Source: Domibacillus indicus
Lineage (GTDB): Bacteria; Bacillota; Bacilli; Bacillales; Domibacillaceae
Direction of reading: 5' to 3'
Length of the DNA stretch: 64,000 nucleotides
Assembly: GCF_023715895.1 (NCBI RefSeq)
Contig: NZ_JAMBOO010000007.1
Span: forward strand, 62,001 to 126,000
How positions within the stretch are numbered: the first letter of the stretch is position 1; every line of letters begins with the position of its first letter. Under the pieces are notes generated by a model. The model had not been told where the DNA came from and did not search any database. It was given only the letters and a program-made list of their open reading frames with translations. Below are positions 19,538 through 27,999 of the stretch, one piece after another. The position numbers and the translations under genes were made by a program.

Positions 19538-20329
19538 TTATTTCTTCACTTCTAAACTTTTTTCGCCAAACCATTTAACCGTTAACTCTTCCAGCTCTCC
19601 GTCTTCTTCCATTTTCTCAATAACAGGGTTGAACTTCTCTGTCAGCTCGCTTCCTTTAGGAAAGGCAATCGCAGCGCCTCCCGTTTCAACACCCGGAATT
19701 GAAACCGTTTTTAATTCTTTATTATTAGCCATATAACCTTTTGTCACAGGCATTTCCATGATTGTTGCATCAATTCTGTCAACCGCAATCTCCTGAACAA
19801 TTTCAGCTACCCGGTCCCGCGTTGTAATCTCAAAATCTGTTTTTTTCTGAAGGTCTTTCGCCATTGTTTCTTGAAGAGATCCAGCTTGAACACCGACTGT
19901 TTTTCCTTTCAAATCTTCTACACTGTCAATCCCGCTGTCTTTCATCGTAAGAAGCACAAGCTCACTTCGGTGGTAAGGAATCGAAAAGTCTGCATTTTTC
20001 TTTCGCTCAGCGGTTGGTTCAATGGCAGAAATCGCAAAATCTACTTTTCCATTCTGCATAGCTGTAATTAAGCCTGAAAATTCAATATCGACAATTTCCA
20101 GTTCATAGCCCAGTTCTTTTGCAATCGCCCTGGCAAAGTCGATATCGTACCCTACAATTTCATTCGTTTCCGTATCTACATATTCAAAAGGGGCAAAGTC
20201 AGCAGAAGTTCCCATTTTCAACACTTTCTTCTCGCTCGAAACATCGTCAGCCCCGCTTTGATTGCTGCAGGCTGATAAAATAAGACAAAGGAAAACCGAC
20301 AAAAAAAGTAAAACACGTGTTTTTCTCAT
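19538..20329 (-). CDS. Extracellular solute-binding lipoprotein (family 3)
   Basis: 263 residues. Lipoprotein signal with lipobox LSAC. The family-3 binding-protein fold is shown by VLKMGTSADFAPFEYVDTETNEIVGYDIDFARAIAKELGY and by KVDFAISAIEPTAERKKNADFS. It captures a small zwitterionic solute outside the membrane. It is first gene of the transporter operon; the shared GntR-type operator at 20554-20567 lies about 225 bp upstream. Likely ligand by context: fructosamino acid (inference). Confidence 0.92.
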   Translation of the reverse strand: MRKTRVLLFLSVFLCLILSACSNQSGADDVSSEKKVLKMGTSADFAPFEYVDTETNEIVGYDIDFARAIAKELGYELEIVDIEFSGLITAMQNGKVDFAISAIEPTAERKKNADFSIPYHRSELVLLTMKDSGIDSVEDLKGKTVGVQAGSLQETMAKDLQKKTDFEITTRDRVAEIVQEIAVDRIDATIMEMPVTKGYMANNKELKTVSIPGVETGGAAIAFPKGSELTEKFNPVIEKMEEDGELEELTVKWFGEKSLEVKK

Positions 20330-20553
20330 TATTCGTCCTTCTTTCTTTGGGAAATTTTTAATGACAACCTTAGCTTAGTTGAAAAAATTAATATACATGT
20401 CTGTTCAATTTAAGCGATATGTCTTTCACAATATATTTTTTTAATTTTCAAATAATTGATTGTGTACATATTCTTTCTTGAGCCCTGGCAGTGAATTTTC
20501 GCTTCCTTTTTTAAACAAAGTATAAACAGCGATGAGTACTCACATTTGATGTA

Positions 20554-20567
20554 ATGTTATATAACGT
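20554..20567. promoter_or_regulatory. GntR-type operator 1 (ABC importer)
   Basis: ATGTTATATAACGT, one base off the perfect palindrome at 24346-24359. It lies upstream of the importer operon. Likely bound by the GntR regulator at 21732-22445. Confidence 0.65.
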
Positions 20568-20706
20568 TATTTAACTATTTATACAACTTTCTATTTAGAC
20601 TGTCAATGGCTTCTTGTGATATATTTCCTGACATTTAATCGTTTTGAAAACTGCGGAGAGATTGCAGTAAAAAAGAAAGCATGCCTTTATAAATACGCAG
20701 TTTACA

Positions 20707-20747
20707 AAAAAGAGTAATTATCCTCTATAGGACAATTGCTCTTTTTA
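20707..20747. terminator. Terminator of FrlC-like gene
   Basis: Stem AAAGAG-AATT-TCCT with AGGA-AATT-CTCTTT, with A and T runs on both sides, 36 bp after the stop of the epimerase gene. Confidence 0.7.
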
Positions 20748-20782
20748 CTTTTTTACAAGCATCCGCTGTTTTAATTGTTCGT

Positions 20783-21619
20783 TCACTCATTAAAAAACGG
20801 AGTTAAGTGCTCCATAATCCGCTGATCAACTTCGTCCGGCTTTTCAAAGTATTTCATCTCCGTAATTTCCTGGCCTAAAAAACCTTTGTATTGATATTGA
20901 TTGAGGATTTCAATCTGCTTGCTTACATCGAGGCTGCCGTCTCCCCATGCCAGGTGTCCGTAAGGCTTGCAATCTACAAAATGAATATGCGCAATCTCTT
21001 CTCCGAATGCAGCGAACCAGTCTTCCATTGTTTCTCCGGCTACGCTCATCGCTACTGTATCAAGCATGATTTTAAAAGCAGGCGAATTGATTTCCTTATG
21101 CATTCTTTTCGCTTCTTCAAGAGTGGTCACGATTTTAGATTCTTCCGGCCGCAATGTTTCCATCGCAATGGTAACGCCTTCTTTTTCTGCTGCATGGGCT
21201 AAGTGGTGGAGCATTTCTGCTGAGCGTTTCCATGCTTCTTCGTTAGCTTCATTTAAATATCCATATCCTGAATTAATCGTCATCAACGAAGTGCCTAATT
21301 CAGCAGCTGCTTTTACCGCATTGGTGAAATAAAGCTTACTTTTCTCAAACTGGTCCGGATCGGGCGCTGCAATATTATAAGGATAAATAATGGATTCAGG
21401 GGTAAAAGCCACGATTTCCACATCGTGTTGAGCAGCTTTTTGCTTTACCTTTTTGCAATCTGCATAAGACATGGAATCCATTAAAAAGTGCGGAGCTCCT
21501 CCCCATAACTCAATGCTTTCAATGCCTGCTTTTTGCTGGGCAGCAAAGAAATAATCAAGTGAGTAAAATAAATAGTGAATATTCATTCCGGCAATTTGGC
21601 TGCGCTTGATTTGCGGCAT
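20783..21619 (-). CDS. FrlC-like sugar epimerase (TIM barrel)
   Basis: 278 residues of the xylose-isomerase-like TIM barrel family. IELWGGAPHFLMDS, FTPESIIYPYNIAAPD and IAMETLRPEESKIV match the pattern of FrlC, which interconverts psicoselysine and fructoselysine. Metal ligands of the family (Glu in METL, Asp in MLDTV, His in IHFVD, Glu in GQEIT) are present. It has its own operator upstream (21662-21675). Its neighbours are a GntR regulator, a FrlB-like deglycase and FrlD-like kinases, which supports a role with Amadori compounds. Confidence 0.8.
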   Translation of the reverse strand: MPQIKRSQIAGMNIHYLFYSLDYFFAAQQKAGIESIELWGGAPHFLMDSMSYADCKKVKQKAAQHDVEIVAFTPESIIYPYNIAAPDPDQFEKSKLYFTNAVKAAAELGTSLMTINSGYGYLNEANEEAWKRSAEMLHHLAHAAEKEGVTIAMETLRPEESKIVTTLEEAKRMHKEINSPAFKIMLDTVAMSVAGETMEDWFAAFGEEIAHIHFVDCKPYGHLAWGDGSLDVSKQIEILNQYQYKGFLGQEITEMKYFEKPDEVDQRIMEHLTPFFNE

Positions 21620-21661
21620 TCTGCTATCTCCCTTTTAACAGATTTTAAGCTGAACTTGATA

Positions 21662-21675
21662 ACGACATAAAACGT
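21662..21675. promoter_or_regulatory. GntR-type operator 2 (epimerase)
   Basis: ACGACATAAAACGT, 11 of 14 positions match the palindrome at 24346-24359. It lies 43 bp upstream of the FrlC-like start. Confidence 0.45.
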
Positions 21676-21731
21676 TACAGGTAAAGGCAGAAGAATGGTA
21701 AAACACCTGTTGTAAAGAAGCAGAAAGAGAT

Positions 21732-22445
21732 TTATAGGGTAAATTGATAGCGTTCACCAATGATATACTGTCTTCCGGCGTGAACAGGCTGATTATGCTG
21801 GTCATAGATAATGGTTCTCATGTAAAAAAGCGCTTTTCCTAATGAGGTCTCTAATAATTGTGCTTTTTCTTCATCTGCTAATGTAATTTCCAGGATGGTC
21901 TCTCCCGGGTTTTCAGGACGAATGTCATATTTCTTCTCCAATAACTCGTAGAGAGACCCTTCTAATGATTCGTTCATTAAAAATTGAAAACGGTGCTGCG
22001 GGTAATAATTATTCTCCAACATAAGCGGACTGTTTCCAGCATACCTTTTCCTCTGAATATAAATCACTTTCTCATCCTCTTCCAGGCGCAAGTCTTTCTT
22101 CAAGTCCTCGTCCGGTTCGATCATTTCTTTTTTGGTAATGACGCTGTGAGAAGTCAGCCCTTTTGACTGGCAGGCTGCACTGAAGCTCATCACATGTTCC
22201 ACTTTTCGGTCAATTTTCAAATTGTTTACAAAAGTTCCTTTGCCCTGCTTTTTGATCAAATATCCTTCTTTCACCATTTCTTCTACAGCTTTTCGTACCG
22301 TAATCCGGCTGATGTTATACTGTTCACTTAATTCAACTTCAGTCGGGATTTTATCTCCCTGCTGAAAATCGCCATTAAAGATCATCGCTTGAATGGCTTT
22401 TTTTAATTGTATATATAAAGGTTCCAGATTTTCCGGCTTTAACAT
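21732..22445 (-). CDS. GntR/HutC-family transcriptional regulator (FrlR-like)
   Basis: 237 residues from the ATG at 22445. N-terminal winged helix (IPTEVELSEQYNISRITVRKAVEEM, GKGTFV) and a C-terminal UTRA ligand-binding domain (QRKRYAGNSPLMLENNYYP to MRTIIYDQHNQPVHAGRQYI). Proteins of this type sense phosphorylated sugars; FrlR of B. subtilis is a close functional analogue. Likely binds the four ACGTTATATAACGT-like sites in this cluster and represses until the phosphorylated substrate appears (inference). Confidence 0.88.
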   Translation of the reverse strand: MLKPENLEPLYIQLKKAIQAMIFNGDFQQGDKIPTEVELSEQYNISRITVRKAVEEMVKEGYLIKKQGKGTFVNNLKIDRKVEHVMSFSAACQSKGLTSHSVITKKEMIEPDEDLKKDLRLEEDEKVIYIQRKRYAGNSPLMLENNYYPQHRFQFLMNESLEGSLYELLEKKYDIRPENPGETILEITLADEEKAQLLETSLGKALFYMRTIIYDQHNQPVHAGRQYIIGERYQFTL

Positions 22446-22533
22446 ATTCCGCCCCCACTTGTCCAATATAGAATTTGGTTCTTATGAGCAAGAGTACCAA
22501 ACGTTTTACTATAGCACAAGTAAGTCTCAGTAC

Positions 22534-23352
22534 TTAACTGTATGAAATGCCAAAGCCAAACGATCCTTCTACGAGGCAGCTTTTGGCTGCATAGGAGACG
22601 GCTGTCTTTAATGATTCGCTTACTTCATTTCCTGTGATATAGGAAAGGAGGAAAGCTGTAATAAAGGAGTCCCCTGCGCCCATTGTATCTACCGCTTCAA
22701 CAGATTCAGGAGCCTGGCTGTAAAATCCGTCCCCATCATAAGCAATAGCAGGTGCATTTCCGCGTGTGGCGACCAAAAGCTGTCCACTTGTTTGAAAGTT
22801 TCTTTTCAAAAATTCCCTGGTTTCGTTTTCAGACAGGTGGCTGCATGAGAAAAACGCATACTGTACGTGAGAGATATACTTGTCTATTTGTTCCTGCTCG
22901 AAATCATCAGAAAAATCAAAAGAGAGCGGCACTCCTAAAGAGCTCAATTCACTTAACAGGTGGCCTGTATGGCTGTAAAGACCTGTGTGCATGAGGTTAA
23001 AAGCTTTTATATACTCTTTATCTTCTTCCGTCAGAATGAGCAGATTTTTCCCGGTTACGCCTCCGTTGTTGCTGTCGAGAAAAACACGATCCCCCTCCTG
23101 CAAAGTAACCCGGGCGCATCCATTTTCTCCTTCTAAAAACCGGCTCCTCGAAAAATCAATATTCAGTTCTTTCAAAACGCTTTGAACATGCTCTGCTTCT
23201 CTATCGTCTCCAAACGTTCCAATAAACGCTGCTTCAGTCCCCAGCTTTTTGGCAAAAACAGCGAAATTCAAAGCGTTTCCGCCCGGATACATCACCTGTA
23301 CATGAACGTATTTATCGACAACATTGTCGCCTATTCCTAATACCTTTACCAT
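22534..23352 (-). CDS. PfkB-family carbohydrate kinase (FrlD-like)
   Basis: 272 residues from the ATG at 23352 (GGAG at eight bases). Ribokinase fold: N-terminal GIGDNVVDKYVHV and PGGNALNFAVFAKKLG, C-terminal catalytic motif DTMGAGDSFITAFLLSY with the base Asp. It lies 13 bp downstream of the deglycase gene, so the pair is cotranscribed. The likely reaction is 6-phosphorylation of a fructosamine so that the deglycase can cleave it. A second, different FrlD-like kinase is encoded at 24491-25273. Confidence 0.88.
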   Translation of the reverse strand: MVKVLGIGDNVVDKYVHVQVMYPGGNALNFAVFAKKLGTEAAFIGTFGDDREAEHVQSVLKELNIDFSRSRFLEGENGCARVTLQEGDRVFLDSNNGGVTGKNLLILTEEDKEYIKAFNLMHTGLYSHTGHLLSELSSLGVPLSFDFSDDFEQEQIDKYISHVQYAFFSCSHLSENETREFLKRNFQTSGQLLVATRGNAPAIAYDGDGFYSQAPESVEAVDTMGAGDSFITAFLLSYITGNEVSESLKTAVSYAAKSCLVEGSFGFGISYS

Positions 23353-23365
23353 ATCCTTCACTCCA

Positions 23366-24328
23366 TTAATAAGCTACTTTCCCCATATATCTGCGTGTTT
23401 CGAGAGGATGATTGCGGACGTTTGCCAATGCTTCACGATATACACACATGACGCTGTAAAATAAAACTGGGTTAAAGAATTCTACAACGGTGTCGGAAAT
23501 CGTGTTGATGCCCAGTTCCTTCGCATCCACAATTTCTACTTTTTCCGCATACTTTGCTAAAAACTCTTTTGCCCTTTCATCTAAAGCGCGTGTCCGCCCT
23601 TCGTTAACGAGCAAAATAAAAGGTGTTTCTTTATTTGTTACTTCAAAAGGGCCATGGAAGTACTCACCTGAATGAATGGAAGCAGCATGCAGCCACTGCA
23701 TTTCCATCAAAGAGCAGATGGCAAAGCCGTACGCGTGGCCATAAGAAGCGCCGCTTGATAAAATATAAAACAATTCTTCTTTTTGGTAGCGGTCAGCAAA
23801 CACCTTTGCTCTTTCAGCTACGAGCTCTTCTGCTTTTTTGATAATGCCGTTCGCTTTTTGAATGCCATCGCGGAAGTCTTCATAGTGTTCATATCCTTCT
23901 ACGGTCTTTAATACTTCAGAGGCAATTTCTAAAATGATAGCCATTGGATTATTTTTCACATCACTGTCTGCTCCCCATTCATATAGAAAAACATGATCGG
24001 AATGCTCGATGAGAGCTGCCTCTTTGTTATGTGTTAATCCGATTGTATACGCACCGTACTCTTTTGCCCGTTTTGCAGCATGGACAGATTCAGGCGTGTT
24101 GCCCCCATGTGAACATACAATCACGAGAGAATTTGGATTTAACCGCTTAGGTGTAGCATGAACAAATTCATTGGCTGTGTAAAGACCTGTAACGATTTTT
24201 TCGGCTTCACTTTCAAGAAAATATTTAGTTGGATACATATCTACCAGCGATCCTCCGCATGCAACTAAATATACTTCTGTAATGTTTTCTTCTGAACTAA
24301 TAGCTGCAACAACTTGTTCTGCGTTCAT
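23366..24328 (-). CDS. SIS-domain fructosamine-6-phosphate deglycase (FrlB-like)
   Basis: 320 residues with two SIS domains: VYLVACGGSLVDMYPTKYFLE and IVCSHGGNTPESVHAAK in the first, FYILSSGASYGHAYGFAICSLMEMQW and GEYFHGPFEV in the second. The same arrangement occurs in FrlB, which cleaves fructoselysine 6-phosphate to glucose 6-phosphate and lysine. Start ATG after GGGAGAG. Operator 3 lies just upstream. It is first gene of a unit with the kinase at 22534-23352. Confidence 0.88.
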   Translation of the reverse strand: MNAEQVVAAISSEENITEVYLVACGGSLVDMYPTKYFLESEAEKIVTGLYTANEFVHATPKRLNPNSLVIVCSHGGNTPESVHAAKRAKEYGAYTIGLTHNKEAALIEHSDHVFLYEWGADSDVKNNPMAIILEIASEVLKTVEGYEHYEDFRDGIQKANGIIKKAEELVAERAKVFADRYQKEELFYILSSGASYGHAYGFAICSLMEMQWLHAASIHSGEYFHGPFEVTNKETPFILLVNEGRTRALDERAKEFLAKYAEKVEIVDAKELGINTISDTVVEFFNPVLFYSVMCVYREALANVRNHPLETRRYMGKVAY

Positions 24329-24345
24329 TGTCCCACTCTCCCATA

Positions 24346-24359
24346 ACGTTATATAACGT
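24346..24359. promoter_or_regulatory. GntR-type operator 3 (deglycase-kinase)
   Basis: ACGTTATATAACGT, a perfect 14-bp palindrome, 17 bp upstream of the deglycase start. Confidence 0.7.
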
Positions 24360-24443
24360 ATTTATTTTTTATTACTATAAATCTTTTCTATTTATGCGTC
24401 AATACAAATTTTAAAATATTCTGTAGATTTAAATTTTTACATA

Positions 24444-24457
24444 ATGTATTATAACGT
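24444..24457. promoter_or_regulatory. GntR-type operator 4 (kinase-amidohydrolase-YjbQ)
   Basis: ATGTATTATAACGT, one half-site intact and the other degenerate. It lies 33 bp upstream of the rightward kinase start, about 85 bp from operator 3, in the same divergent promoter region. Confidence 0.55.
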
Positions 24458-24490
24458 TATTAACAATATACTCTTTAAGGAGGTTTTATT

Positions 24491-25273
24491 TTGAGAATAG
24501 CTGCCGCCGGCTTTTGCTGTATAGATGTATATAACAATCTTAAAAAGTATTACCCTACAGGCAACGGAGTCGATTTTGCCGTTCATATGAACCGCCTCGG
24601 TTACGCCTCTTCTCTTATCAGTGCCGTTGGAAATGATTCGTATGGCGAGCTGATGAAAGAAACCCTGAAAAAAGAAGGAATCGATATCTCCCATCTTCAT
24701 ACTCTGGCAGGCTCGACTGCTGTAATCCAGCTAGAATTGAATGGAAATGACCGCGTTCATGGAGATGAAGACGAAGGTGTAATGGAGCAATTTTCACTCA
24801 CACAAAAAGATATCGACTTTATTTCAACTCACGATTACCTGCATACAGACTTATTCGGAAAGATTTTGAACTTCCTCCCCTTCTTTCAATCACGCGGCTT
24901 GAAAACCGTTTTTGATTTTTCCACTTTTCTACAGGATGAAAGAATAGAGCACATTTTACCTTCTGTTAATTACGCTTTTTTTTCGTATGAACAAGAGGAC
25001 GATTTTATTTGGGATTATATGAAATGGGCAAAGAGCCTGGGCCCTTCACTTGTTACGGTTACGCTTGGGGAGCATGGAAGCCTTTCTTATAATGGGCAGA
25101 CCTTTTACAAAGGTGAAAGCATCCCTGTTGATGTAGTAAACACAGTCGGTGCAGGCGATTCTTTTATTGCTGGTTTTATCCACGGCACAATCTGCGGACA
25201 AAGCATTCCCGATTGTTTAAAAAGCGGCGCCACGCTTGCCTCTAGCGTGATCACTCAGTTCGAGCCTTATTAA
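24491..25273 (+). CDS. Fructoselysine 6-kinase-like PfkB kinase
   Basis: 260 residues, FrlD-like. RIAAAGFCCIDVYNN, YYPTGNGVDFAVHMNRLG and the C-terminal VNTVGAGDSFIAGFIHG are typical of FrlD. The start is TTG preceded by AAGGAGG at seven bases. It is first in a rightward unit with the amidohydrolase (25 bp gap) and the YjbQ-family gene. Predicted reaction: fructosamine + ATP to fructosamine 6-phosphate, feeding the deglycase. Confidence 0.88.
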   Translation: MRIAAAGFCCIDVYNNLKKYYPTGNGVDFAVHMNRLGYASSLISAVGNDSYGELMKETLKKEGIDISHLHTLAGSTAVIQLELNGNDRVHGDEDEGVMEQFSLTQKDIDFISTHDYLHTDLFGKILNFLPFFQSRGLKTVFDFSTFLQDERIEHILPSVNYAFFSYEQEDDFIWDYMKWAKSLGPSLVTVTLGEHGSLSYNGQTFYKGESIPVDVVNTVGAGDSFIAGFIHGTICGQSIPDCLKSGATLASSVITQFEPY

Positions 25274-25298
25274 ATAAACCGAAAAGGTGGAAGAAAAC

Positions 25299-26162
25299 AT
25301 GGTTATTGATGTGCACACGCATCCGATTTTTTTTGAGGATATTTGTACTGATAAAGAAGATTTGCACTACCGTATGGAGCAATTCGGCGTGTTTAAGCAG
25401 TCTCCCTATCCGCTGGAAGAATTGCTGATTGAGATGGATTACAGTGGTATTGATAAAACGGTTCTTCTGCCTTTGGATTTAACGACTCAATCTGGCGGGC
25501 ATATTGTTTCAAATGAAGAAATCAAAAAGCTCATCGATTTATGCCCTGAGCGCTTTATTGGCTTTGCAAGCGTAGACCCGCACCGCCAGGACGCGCTTGA
25601 TGTTTTGGACTATGCTTTTAAAGATTTAAAGCTTATGGGATTAAAATTACACCCCTCCAAGCAAAAATTTTATCCGAATGATCCGTTGCTAAAATCAATT
25701 TACGAGAAATGTATCGAGTATAATAAGCCAATTATGTTTCACTCCGGTATGAGCTGGGAGCCGAATGCACTCGCTAAGTACGCGCAGCCGCTTAACTTCG
25801 AGGAAGTCGCTCATAATTATCCAGCGTTGCGGTTTTGTTTGGCTCACTTTGGATGGCCATGGATCCATGAAACCATTATGCTGCTGTTAAAGTATCCAAA
25901 TGTTTATACAGATACATCCATGCTATATATGGATTCTGCCAAAGACTTTTACGAACAAATTTTCACGCGTGATATGGGTCCATTATGGCTTGAGCGAAAT
26001 TTAGCCCATAAAGTCATGTTCGGCTCAAATGGCCCCCGCTTTAGAGCTTCAAGGTTGAAGCCAGCTTTAGAAAGCTTAGATCTCCGCCCGAAAACATTGC
26101 AAAAAATCCTGGGAGGCAACGCTGAATATTTTCTTGGATTGGAGGAACAGCACCATGGTTGA
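25299..26162 (+). CDS. Amidohydrolase-2 family metal-dependent hydrolase
   Basis: 287 residues from the ATG at 25299 (AAAAGGTGG at eight bases). TIM-barrel hydrolase: VIDVHTHP near the N-terminus, MGLKLHPSKQKF, then PIMFHSGMSW, FCLAHFGWPW and MFGSNGPRF, the usual metal and catalytic positions, although the last motif has Asn where Asp is more common. The frame overlaps the next gene by eight bases. A role in an Amadori cluster has not been described to my knowledge; it may cleave an amide of the released amine or a side product (inference). Confidence 0.8.
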   Translation: MVIDVHTHPIFFEDICTDKEDLHYRMEQFGVFKQSPYPLEELLIEMDYSGIDKTVLLPLDLTTQSGGHIVSNEEIKKLIDLCPERFIGFASVDPHRQDALDVLDYAFKDLKLMGLKLHPSKQKFYPNDPLLKSIYEKCIEYNKPIMFHSGMSWEPNALAKYAQPLNFEEVAHNYPALRFCLAHFGWPWIHETIMLLLKYPNVYTDTSMLYMDSAKDFYEQIFTRDMGPLWLERNLAHKVMFGSNGPRFRASRLKPALESLDLRPKTLQKILGGNAEYFLGLEEQHHG

Positions 26163-26583
26163 ATTAACGACGCTTACCGTTCTCACCCGCGCGCAAACGG
26201 AATTGGCAAATATCACTTCTCAAGTAAAGAACGCAGTAAAGGATTCTTCTATTTCTAATGGGCTTGTCGCGGTTATTACAGCTCATACGACCACTGGAAT
26301 ATTGGTAAATGAAGGTTTAGAATGTGTAGAAACCGATATCGAAGAATTGCTGGAGCGGTTAGTCCCTCCTCACCTTCCTTATGCTCATGCTCACTTTCTG
26401 CCAAGCTACGGGGCAACCGGCAGTAATGCACCCGCTCATTTAAAATCTCTTTTATCAGGAAATCACTGCTTATTTCCAGTAGCAGATGGCAAAATACTGC
26501 TTGGGTCTGCCCAGGATATTTATTTAGCTGAATATGACGGTCCTCAAAGCAGAAAAATCTACGTGCAGATGATCGGAGAATAA
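26155..26583 (+). CDS. YjbQ/UPF0047-family protein
   Basis: 142 residues, the normal family length. The conserved blocks ITAHTTTGILVNEG, LPYAHAHFLPSYGATGSNAPAHLKS and GKILLGSAQDIYLAEYDGP are present, with the three His that probably form a metal site. The start at 26155 follows TTGGAGGA and overlaps the amidohydrolase stop. Some members have weak thiamine-phosphate synthase activity, but the biological role is not settled. Here it is the third gene of the fructosamine-linked unit, followed by a strong terminator. Confidence 0.88.
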   Translation: MVELTTLTVLTRAQTELANITSQVKNAVKDSSISNGLVAVITAHTTTGILVNEGLECVETDIEELLERLVPPHLPYAHAHFLPSYGATGSNAPAHLKSLLSGNHCLFPVADGKILLGSAQDIYLAEYDGPQSRKIYVQMIGE

Positions 26584-26598
26584 TTCACTTTTACGCGG

Positions 26599-26630
26599 AC
26601 AGCCCCCTGAAATAGGTTTCAGGGGGCTGT
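26599..26630. terminator. Bidirectional terminator
   Basis: Perfect 14-bp stem (ACAGCCCCCTGAAA with TTTCAGGGGGCTGT) with a 4-base loop between the convergent YjbQ and MATE genes. Confidence 0.9.
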
Positions 26631-26632
26631 AA

Positions 26633-27994
26633 TTATGACTGTTTTTCACCGAGCTGGCTTTTTCTTTGAAGCCATTGCAGCCTGATAAATAAAGCAGCAG
26701 CCATGGATGCAAGCGCGGAAATCAGCCCAATCCAATAACCGAAAGCTTCCAGCTTTGTGAATACAGCCAGAAGAGAGCCTGTTGGAATGCCAATAATCCA
26801 AAACGATATAAGCGCAATAATAAATGTCATCTTTACATCTTTATACCCTCTCAGCACTCCTTGTATAGGTGTAGCCAAAGCATCTGAAAGCTGAAAAAAA
26901 ATCGAGAAAACTAAAAACTTTTGAATTAATAGGGCTACAGAAGGGCTGTTTGTATACAGATAAGACACTGGCGTACGTAAATAGAAAATAAATAAACACG
27001 AAAGCAAACCAAGTCCAAAAGCCATCATCATTCCTAAATAGCTGTACTTTTTCGCTTCTTCCCTCCGGCCTGCCCCCACTTCATGGCTGACACAAATGGT
27101 CAGTGTTAAAGCAATACTTAGCGGCAGCATATAAAATAAATAAGCAAAATTTGCCGCTGCTTGATGAGCGGCGATGGTATCGGTGTCATACCGGCTCATT
27201 AGTATCGTTACTACGGAAAAAATACTTGATTCTAAAAACATAGTCACGCCAATAGGCACTCCTAAACCGAGGAGCTCTTTCCACTTGCTCAAAGAAATGC
27301 CCGGAAATGATTTAAACAAATGATAGCCCGAAAAGGCTTTTCCTTTTGCTATATAAAAAAAAGCAGATAAAAACAAAAACCAATACGTAATGCCGCTCGC
27401 GTAACCTGTCCCCGCTCCTCCTAATGCAGGAATACCGAACCTGCCATATATAAAAAGATAATTAAGCAGCATATTAATAGGCACCGCCAGGAAAATAATC
27501 GTCATCGTGATATGGGTTTTCCCATGTGAATCAATAAAGCTCCTCAAAGCCGTATACATAAATAATGGCACAATTCCGCTTGATAAACCGGTTAAATATC
27601 CTTTCGAAACAGCTCTCACTTCGTTTTGAAGTGGCATCATTTGCAAAACCAGATCCAAAAAAAGAACTCCTATCGTAAAAATACCTAGTGATAATCCAAT
27701 AGATAAATATAACCCTTGGATCAGCGAAAATGAAATATCTTTGTTTCGTTTAGCTCCTATATTTTCGGAAATAACAGGGGTTAAAGACATTAAAATACCA
27801 CTTAAGCACGTAAAAACCGGAAACCATAAACTGGTGCCAACGGCTACCCCGGCAAGGTCTTTTGGGCTTGCTCTTCCAGACATAACCGTATCGATAAAAT
27901 TCATCATATACATTCCTAATTGAGTCAATAGAATCGGTGTCATGATCGTTAAAAATACTTTCATTTTTTCACGTCCACTGCTTGTTGCCTTCAA
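26633..27994 (-). CDS. MATE-family multidrug efflux protein
   Basis: 453 residues, about 12 membrane helices. MATE motifs include QLGMYMMNFIDTVMSGRASP in the first helix region and NYLFIYGRFGIPALGGAGTGYASG near mid-protein. Exports cationic drugs or dyes using Na or H gradients. A TTG start at 27994 has GGGGAG five bases upstream; an ATG ten codons later is an alternative. Single gene, terminator shared with the convergent unit. Confidence 0.9.
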   Translation of the reverse strand: MKATSSGREKMKVFLTIMTPILLTQLGMYMMNFIDTVMSGRASPKDLAGVAVGTSLWFPVFTCLSGILMSLTPVISENIGAKRNKDISFSLIQGLYLSIGLSLGIFTIGVLFLDLVLQMMPLQNEVRAVSKGYLTGLSSGIVPLFMYTALRSFIDSHGKTHITMTIIFLAVPINMLLNYLFIYGRFGIPALGGAGTGYASGITYWFLFLSAFFYIAKGKAFSGYHLFKSFPGISLSKWKELLGLGVPIGVTMFLESSIFSVVTILMSRYDTDTIAAHQAAANFAYLFYMLPLSIALTLTICVSHEVGAGRREEAKKYSYLGMMMAFGLGLLSCLFIFYLRTPVSYLYTNSPSVALLIQKFLVFSIFFQLSDALATPIQGVLRGYKDVKMTFIIALISFWIIGIPTGSLLAVFTKLEAFGYWIGLISALASMAAALFIRLQWLQRKSQLGEKQS

Positions 27995-27999
27995 GCAAT

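Larger units (their letters stand above)
20330..20782. other. Intergenic region with operator and terminator
   Basis: 453 bp between the FrlC-like gene and the binding-protein gene. It holds the terminator at 20707-20747 and the operator at 20554-20567. The remainder is AT-rich with no gene seen. Confidence 0.5.
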
